This document shows, in pieces, positions 57,351 to 64,000 of a stretch of 64,000 bases of DNA (position 1 is the stretch's first letter; every line of letters starts with the position of its first letter). Source of the DNA: Boletus sp. NGJ (Eukaryota; Basidiomycota; Agaricomycetes; Boletales; Boletaceae); NCBI GenBank assembly GCA_019096195.1, contig JAGTXK010000157.1, positions 62,001 through 126,000 on the forward strand. The letters run 5' to 3'. Both the position numbers and the translations under genes were made by a program. The notes beneath the pieces are model-generated. The model had not been told where the DNA came from, searched no databases, and saw only the letters and a list, made by a program, of their open reading frames with translations.

Positions 57351-59200
57351 ATTTTAGGACGTGCACTTGTAGGACACTACGGCGAGCCCGAGACAGGAGA
57401 AGGAACGGAAGGGGAAGAAGACGCGGAAGGGAGAACTCCAGCCTGAGGGGGGCAACATTCTTTGCAATACATATGACATGTCGGGGACGATCGGGTGAAG
57501 GGTCATTGATCCGAAAAAAAAAAAAATCAGGTGCCGTGACAAGAGTTCGAAGAAGAGCTCACTGGGGAAGGGGGCGGTCGATCCCGGACCCCAGAGTGCG
57601 GAGTGGTCTGAAACGAACGAACAGAAGTCGTATCGGATCAGTATTTGAGTGGCGTCCCAGTCGGCGGGGAATATCGCTCGGGTGCTTTGTTTCATCGACT
57701 CGGACCTTGGCAACGTCGCGAATGGTTTCCCCAGCTGGATACAACACTTTTGATCACGAGTCGGTGTGTAGGCTCGAGGTCCGCACGTGCTCCATCGAGG
57801 TTTCCAGGTATCATCATGAGCTTTTCCTCTCCAAACGGGCGGGTTATTGGGCTCCACAGTTCGCTGTGCACTGAGGGAGGTAAAGTCATGAGAAACCAGT
57901 GGTGGCGACACTCAGGCTGATTTTCAGCTTGAGTTGCTTGAGACTGATGATCGGATCTAGCTTGTCACCCTGTAACTAAGCTGAGCTCCATTGACAAGTT
58001 TGTGTACTGTCCATACCAGTGTCAGGGCCAAGATCGCTAATGTCGATGTATGTCGAATACACCACTTATTAACTGTAGGCTAGAGGCGCATGGCGACTGT
58101 GATTTTCTGAGTTCTTGGCGCTTCCAACGGCCCGGGCGAGAAAAGCCAGGTCACATGACCCTGACGCGTGATCCGATCGACCTGTGCTCCTTTCCTCCCC
58201 ATAAATTTAATCCCATTTTCTACTGCGAGTTTAAAAGCCTCCATATCCCAGCCTTATACAAGAACCTCAGCGAGCTTCCCATACTTTGGTTCGCAGCGAG
58301 TCGGATGATACTTCCATGTATCGCCTTAGAACTCCCGCTCTCACTTTATCAAACACATCCGGACCGCATATTACGCAGATATTGATGTTCTTGCCTTCGG
58401 AAAGGTGCAAATAAAGACAAGACAGAATCTGTATTGGTTGAACTCTTTTTCTAGCCGTGAAGATACGCGGGACGGCGAAATCTTGGATGGTGACGTTGCA
58501 GAGCCATCCTTACCTGGCACTGACGGACAGAGGGACGGAACCATCACAACTGACCGCCTGTCTTAACAGCAATTTGATGCACTCACATTCACGCTGGTAT
58601 CGATGGGTCGACGTAATGTCATTATCAGACGCTGTAGAAGTCGGATACTCAATACTTGGATACTCTAAAGTTGCACCACAATCCTTCTTGTCTTTTGCCC
58701 TTTGGAACGAATGAAAGTGTCAATGTCCCAGAACGCCTTTCCAACGGGGAGAGCAGGAGGCAATCTTGATGCATTTTAACGCGACCTTGTCACCGGACCA
58801 GATGTGGGAAATCCGATTACATAAATATTAGCTTAATCAGGATCGACAGGAGATGAGACTTATCTGCTTGACGATGATCCTACGCTCGCCATTCCGCCAC
58901 ATCAATGGCGCATACTTTCGGCGTCCTCTGGGCGTGTCCGAAAATCACATTCGTCTGGGATAGTGATGGTCTATTCAAGTATCTCGAGGCGAATTCTCTT
59001 GGGTGGACCTGCACAAGCCCCGCTAACGTTTGAGTCCACCACAGGAATCTCCTCGTATTCGCCGGCCGTTGTCAGCCTGGGAAATGTTGGAGATAATCCT
59101 GAGTACCTTGAATAGGGTGTGTCGATTGGATCCCAATCGGCGAGCAAGACAACAGGTTAACTTTTATTGCTACAAGCCTGACCGAGAAATACATCTTCCC
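57351..59200. other. Intergenic, no supported gene
   Basis: Several open frames exist on both strands (for example 57354-57911 minus, 58050-58385 plus) but none shows a recognisable motif, signal peptide or good intron structure. 57351-57500 is probably the promoter side of the membrane-protein gene. Confidence 0.5.
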
Positions 59201-59997
59201 CTAGTACACGAACGGTACGAGCTTATACTTTACCCGCCCCGCCCAGCTCTCCCACTCCTTCCCAAATCTTTCCGATAAGAACTGATCCTCCTCCGTTGAA
59301 CGACGAAATAGCGTGACGAGCACCGCCGCTTTGAGCAAACACCATCCAACCGCCACCGCCCTGACCCACCCCCTACTCAGCATACCCGAAGCGCGCAACC
59401 ACGATCCAGCCGCGCCATAAACGATGCACGACCCTAGGATGCACATACATATGCCCGTGTAACCCGGATGACGCACCACGGCGTACGGACCGGTCGTGAC
59501 GAGCTTGTGCTCCTTGCGGATGCACTGCTCAAACGTAAAGTACCGACCCATGGTGTGGTAACATTGGACGCGGAGGATCCCGCCCGCTGTGACTAGAATC
59601 GCGCCGAGGACGAACGGGACTGTCAATTTACTGGCTTCGGCAGGCCCGAGCGCGTTCAGGATTGCCGACATGGTATCGGATGACCGTGGCGTGCCCTCCA
59701 GCGAGCCGATGATGACAATTGACTCCGCCACGGTGGTTAGCCACATGGTGCCCTGATTGGATAGGTGAGTACTTCACAGTTGCACGTCGCTTTGGGGAGA
59801 GAGACCTGTAGGAATACAATGCAAGGTAGCGTAGCGTCTTTCCATATCCGCTCCCGGGTAGATGTCGCTATGATCTTGTCTTCAGGATCAGGATATGATG
59901 TGCGGTAGTGGGCGAAATGATAGGAAATCGACAACGAGAGCAGCAGAGGTAGCTTGAGCAAAGACATGGCGGTGGTAAGCGGATGGGGAGCGAGCAT
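59201..59997 (-). CDS. Isoprenylcysteine carboxyl methyltransferase-like membrane protein
   Basis: ICMT (Ste14-type) enzymes in the ER membrane methylate the C-terminal prenylcysteine of CaaX proteins, including fungal lipopeptide pheromones, using S-adenosylmethionine. Exon 1 59997-59806, intron 59805-59753 (GT-AG), exon 2 59752-59201; 247 residues from the first ATG, or 237 from the better-placed ATG 59967. Family motifs: RVQCYHTMGRYFTFE, TTGPYAVVRHPGYTG (the RHPxYxG signature, about 59445-59490) and the ending RFGKEWESWAGRVKYKLVPF. Hydrophobic segments at the N-terminus, around VPFVLGAILVTAGGIL and at AVGWCLLKAAVLVTLF. The frame is intact. Mushrooms often have several ICMT-like genes, so it need not be the housekeeping one. 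Confidence 0.85.
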
Positions 59998-60975
59998 CGT
60001 AAGTTTTATAACGCTTACTCTGATACAGGGTCAGTGAGCCTAATCTTGATCCAGGTTAAATGGCATGTGTGCGCTCAGATCAGAGTTATGGTAGCGTCAG
60101 ATGATGTGCAACGTTTTATCGCTTGCCGACACCAGCTGCGATCGGAGGGCGCAGCTAATAAAAAAGGAAATGCTAGACTTTTCTGCAATGCTAATTGGCT
60201 ATCACTGGTCTTATCTATGCGAATTTAGAAGACCGAACAGCCAACTATTATATCATCACACATGTGTCAGTACCACGCTGTACCTTCGTGTCTTCCCACT
60301 CGCACGCCAGTGGCTCTTCAAACACTGGTGCAAGGCAATCGATGATATAAAAGAGAATATGTATGAAGGGCGCATCCGCATTCAGTCATAATGCGTTGGC
60401 ACGATTTCGACCCATCAGCAACCCAATTTCCGTCGATCGTATCGCGGAACATGAAGTGATGAAGGTGTACAATATACTATCATTGAAGCGGAACTCGTGT
60501 TTCTATGGGTATTTGTGCCGTGCCGGATAGCGAACGGGTGAGTAGTTGAAGTTCTATTCTCAAAATCTTTGTGGCTTTGATGGAATGATAGCATCAACTG
60601 CGTCCCAATGGATCTGAGCTCGCATCTCGGCCATGATAAAGTGTGCTATCGTAAAAGCGGACTTCGCTCGGTAGCAGTTGTTCCATTTCAGAATTTCTAA
60701 CAAAGACAAAAGAGGTGGCGCATCCAGCAGATTTGAAGCCTTTACTTTAATTGCGCCGACAGAGACATGGAGGGTGAAGCTTTGAAGAAATACATGATAA
60801 AGAGTTTGTACCGTCGTGGTTTCTGTCCGAGGTCTAATTGCTCCAACAGTCCACAAGAGTGCCAATCGCGAATCGTTGGGGCTGATATCGCGAAAGTCAA
60901 TGGAGATATTACGTATGCGTCAGTCAGCATCAACGCTAACACGTTCTCGTCCACGTTTCACTCTCACTCACCACG
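59998..60975. other. Intergenic, nothing recognised
   Basis: Short open frames on both strands without motifs. The part next to 59997 is the presumed promoter of the methyltransferase-like gene. Confidence 0.5.
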
Positions 60976-61152
60976 ATGACAGACTTCAGGCCCAGGCCCC
61001 TCCTCCCCGAGTTCACCGAAGACAATAACCTCCGCACCCTACAGGGGAACAACATTCTGGTCCACTTCAGCGCTTTCATCGTAAACTCGTCGCTTTTAAT
61101 TGCGTTCGTGATCAAAACCAATATTGGGTTAACCACTGATTTTACGACTTAG
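60976..61152 (+). CDS. Possible small protein or first exon, unassigned
   Basis: ATG 60976 after a pyrimidine/CA-rich leader (ctctcactcaccacg) opens MTDFRPRPLLPEFTEDNN and a hydrophobic stretch AFIVNSSLLIAFVI; 58 residues to TAG 61150-61152. An intron (gttcgtgatc ... ttacgacttag) would remove the last part. I do not recognise the product. It could be the start of a longer decayed gene. Confidence 0.3.
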   Translation: MTDFRPRPLLPEFTEDNNLRTLQGNNILVHFSAFIVNSSLLIAFVIKTNIGLTTDFTT

Positions 61153-61644
61153 CATCGATTTCTGCCGTTAATGAACGCGACTGAGGTTACCTTGTCCTCT
61201 TGTGCGAAATGAAACCGGCAGAAGCACCTCACCATGTGTAATTCATAAACACGCACGCTTGGCACAGTCAAGCATACAAATTCCATTTCTCCTGCGCCCC
61301 ACCGATCCTATATTATCTATTAAAACAATAATACTAGGTCGAAGGTCGAAAGTATATATACGTGCAAATGTCGAACGAATAAAGATGTGATGTGCGCCGA
61401 AAATCGAAGAATGGCCTCCCAAGGAATGCAGCAAACTTCGCTACAACGGGACGTGGTATGATGGCGATGGTAATAATGACGACAATGGTGTTAAATGTGT
61501 GTAATGAGGCGTGCGATGCTAAGAATGAGAATAACGGAGGTGAGCGCTGCACGATCAACGTGAATTCACGAATAGATCTACTCACAACAAAAAATACTTT
61601 AGTGCACGGGCGCTTTCTATCGCGTGAGTCCAACGAGTGAACGT

Positions 61645-61767
61645 TCACGCGACGACGCAGTAGCTGCCGCCGGAGTTATTGTTCGAGGACTCGACGGGAA
61701 TCGACGAAGTGACCTCCTCGTGGTCGGAGCTGGTGAAGACAGAAAGGATGGTGCTGAAGGAATCCAT
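61645..61767 (-). CDS. Mating pheromone precursor (CaaX lipopeptide)
   Basis: Forty residues starting MDSFSTIL and ending GGSYCVVA, i.e. a Cys-Val-Val-Ala CaaX box at the very C-terminus. This is the standard layout of basidiomycete pheromone precursors: a short MDSF-type start, a Ser/Thr/Glu-rich middle, a processing site about 10-14 residues before the Cys, and a farnesylated, carboxymethylated mature peptide. A likely cleavage lies near IPVE/SSNNN, though the common Glu-Arg pair is not seen. The ATG at 61767 is chosen because it gives the family start; an upstream in-frame ATG exists at 61857. A TATA box lies upstream. An ICMT-like gene is 1.6 kb away on the same strand. Confidence 0.85.
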   Translation of the reverse strand: MDSFSTILSVFTSSDHEEVTSSIPVESSNNNSGGSYCVVA

Positions 61768-61902
61768 GTCTGACTGGGATGATGAGATGCGGGCGGCACG
61801 CGGAACGAAAGCAAGCAATGCGTTGATGTGCGAGACGGTTCCTAGACGTGAGGACACAGCTGCCTTTTTTAAAGCTGGAGGGGGAACGATACTCTCGTCA
61901 GC

Positions 61903-61911
61903 CTTTTATAA
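61903..61911 (-). promoter_or_regulatory. TATA box of the pheromone precursor gene
   Basis: Minus strand reads gttataaaagg, about 140 bp before the ATG at 61767, a usual distance for a strong, regulated fungal promoter. Confidence 0.5.
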
Positions 61912-61994
61912 CGTTGAGGCTCCTCATACTGAGAACGGGTGTGGGTCCCATGTTTCACAGTGTGAGGTCGCCCCACGGTGCCTGTTGCGTTGAC

Positions 61995-64000
61995 ACTGAT
62001 CATGACCACGGCACTTCCATCGTTTAAACCCATCCCTCCCGGTTACTCCTTGTCCGAAGAGTCCCAAAGGGGCAGCGCAAAACAATAAGCATGATGAATG
62101 GCGGCGCTCCGGCAAAGTGCAGAGTGGCCACATCTATTGCAACGCGAGATCAGCACATATTGTCGCTTCTGTCATTCACAATAAAGCCCATCCAGATGTA
62201 GCAAGCCTAGTAAGATTTAGGGCTAACGTTATTTAATGTCTACGGCCCCGCATGGACGTTGCGAACCGGACCTGAAGGTGAGCCCACGGAACCAGGTTAC
62301 ATGTTACACAGGCTCCTCTGCTATACGTCTTTGATGGGCGAAAACAAAAGAAACGAGGTCCCTCGGCAAAAAATTAAGGCGACATGAAATCATGGTCTCT
62401 CGGATGCAAAACTCTACGTTTTCCGTTGGGACGGATCAACAATTACTCAGTAGCGCGCGACACAGGTAAGTTAGGACTGGACACCGTTTCAACGACCTCA
62501 TCGGATGATCTGTGATACGATCAACACCGCCGTATTCCACTCTACTTGACCGTTGGCTCCCCTTGGCCAAGGGTTCATTTCAAAGTCCAGTGGCCACGTT
62601 ACCAGCGCTCCAGAAATGCACTCGCGACATCTCAAGCCTGCCTGGCACTGCCTACCTGTGATCCGCAGGTACCAACGCCAATGCCCTTTTATGTAGTCGT
62701 GCCTTTTCCCCCGTTGATCGCTCCCGGTCTCGAATTATACATCGTTTCGTGCGTGCCCCTTTTTAATGTTTTACGTCTTCTTCTTTTTTTTGCATGACTT
62801 CTGGAATGTCTCATTGCCATCATTACAAGGTATATTGTGACCCGATTGGGCGACATTTTTGGGGGGAGGGTCGCAGACAAAAAAGAAACAGGAAAGGGTT
62901 GTAGCTGTAAGCATGAACGTTGTTCTCTACCTTCAGGTTGCCAGTGAGTCCGCGCGCGCCGTGGCCCGTTGACGTACCGAGTACACCACTGCGCTCGTGA
63001 CCTCTAGACCTCTCGTCTGGAGCACCTGTCGAGACGCCATGAAATGGAGGGGACGGCGTGTACTCTACGATACGCTGCTGTTTCAGCAGGTTACGTTCGC
63101 TCCACTGCGTGTAACGACCCAAGACTTTGGGAGGTGAGTAATTTCGAGACGAAGAGGAAGAAGAAAATGCTCAGTAGCCCACATTCCCAGCGGGAAAATG
63201 TAAGAAGAGAGGTGACTCTTTCGTGCGTCCTTCCACCTCTCTATGAGAATCGCCCGGCAACGATTTTACATTCACACTTGCCTCTCCCTCTGAGCAAGTC
63301 GTGCGATCAGCTGGTGTACACAGTAAGGTGAGACCGGATACTTGCGATGAACGACTCGGATACAATCACACCACGAACGTATCGAGGTAAGCCTCGGACT
63401 CGGTCGGTTGTGCCATCGCTACTCGACACTATTTTCAAAACACGTCAAGTACGCCCGCCCGTAGCAAGATGCGCAGCGTCCGGTCCGATCCGCAATAGCC
63501 AAGTTCGCGTTCAAAAAGTTACTGTTGCTTGCAGAATCAGCATTCAGCGATTTATATCATCTCTGGTGTACAACCCCGTTGTTCGAGGGCCATGACTGAC
63601 AGCATTGTGTTGGAGATTAAATGTGAGAGGACTTAATACTCCAAGCGTTCTCAGTGCCGTAGAATAGAAGAGACTGGGAGCGTACAAAGGAGCATCGTCC
63701 CGACGGATTTCAGCCTGGTTACGCTTCCGATAGCCTGCCGTACTGCGTTCGTGGTCGTTCGTTCCTTGCCCAGACAATGGCGTCAGATATCGGCATCCGC
63801 TGGTTATTGTGTACAGTGCTCTGACTCAGAGGTTAAAAAAAACTTTGGGTACCTCACTACCGCCATGGTCGTCGGCATGAGTACGACGCCATGTATCCCC
63901 CATGTTGTCATCAACTTTGAACATACCCGGCAAACGCACTCATCGACGTGGCCAGTTGTTGGTAATCCTTCCAGTGGGACTTGTTATCAAATGGAGGGCA
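61995..64000. other. Window end, no supported gene
   Basis: Scanned on both strands for a Ste3-type receptor, further CaaX-ending short genes and other motifs; none found. Open frames such as 63044-63331 (plus) and 62823-63122 (minus) lack recognisable features. Confidence 0.5.

Noticed and set aside
57354-57911. 185-residue open frame on the minus strand
   Set aside because: No recognisable domain, unusual composition, and it overlaps the promoter side of the intact membrane-protein gene.
61617-61814. 65-residue frame overlapping the pheromone gene
   Set aside because: Out-of-frame shadow; the pheromone frame has the family start and CaaX end.

Overview
The window reads as nuclear DNA of a basidiomycete fungus of the mushroom-forming class (Agaricomycetes), most likely a bolete relative; the order is inferred from the WD40 family and is not proven. 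The support is short introns of about 50-65 bp with GT-AG ends, chromodomain-bearing Ty3/Gypsy elements, a Tnp2-type CACTA element with Agaricomycete-like motifs, an alcohol-oxidase (GMC) gene, a seven-helix membrane protein family common in mushrooms, and a short lipopeptide mating-pheromone precursor ending in a CaaX box.

Left part, 1-5.7 kb: the end of a Tc1/mariner element, then a decayed spliced gene of an uncharacterised Agaricomycete family (2.1-4.6 kb) ending in a Pro/Thr-rich tail. From 5.7 to 20.4 kb lie three copies of a WD40-repeat gene with their flanks. Copy 1 has an inverted copy of its own 5' end in front of it. An LTR-element remnant sits between copies 2 and 3. Copy 3 is cut short and shows strong CpG decay. 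Next is an alcohol-oxidase gene on the minus strand (20.4-22.9 kb) that has lost its 5' part at a mariner/LTR junction.

Middle, 23.3-38.2 kb: a nest of LTR retroelements. A chromovirus of 7.3 kb (27229-34489) sits in the reverse transcriptase region of an older Gypsy element (23273-37343), which in turn abuts a related LTR fragment. All are broken fossils.

Right-centre, 39.0-55.0 kb: a second copy of the two-gene WD40 block. Here the block is split by a 9.1-kb CACTA transposon (41762-50903) with a target duplication; the matching empty site is visible in the first block at 13401-13404. The CACTA transposase gene is itself split by a complete 1.6-kb mariner (46755-48354). The companion gene of the CACTA element carries tandemly repeated exon-intron units.

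Right end, 55-64 kb: low-copy host DNA with a complete seven-exon membrane-protein gene, a two-exon isoprenylcysteine methyltransferase-like gene and, 1.6 kb away from it, the pheromone precursor. The last two belong to the same biochemical pathway (farnesylated, carboxymethylated pheromone), so this corner may be part of, or a satellite of, a pheromone (B/P/R) mating locus. No pheromone receptor was recognised.
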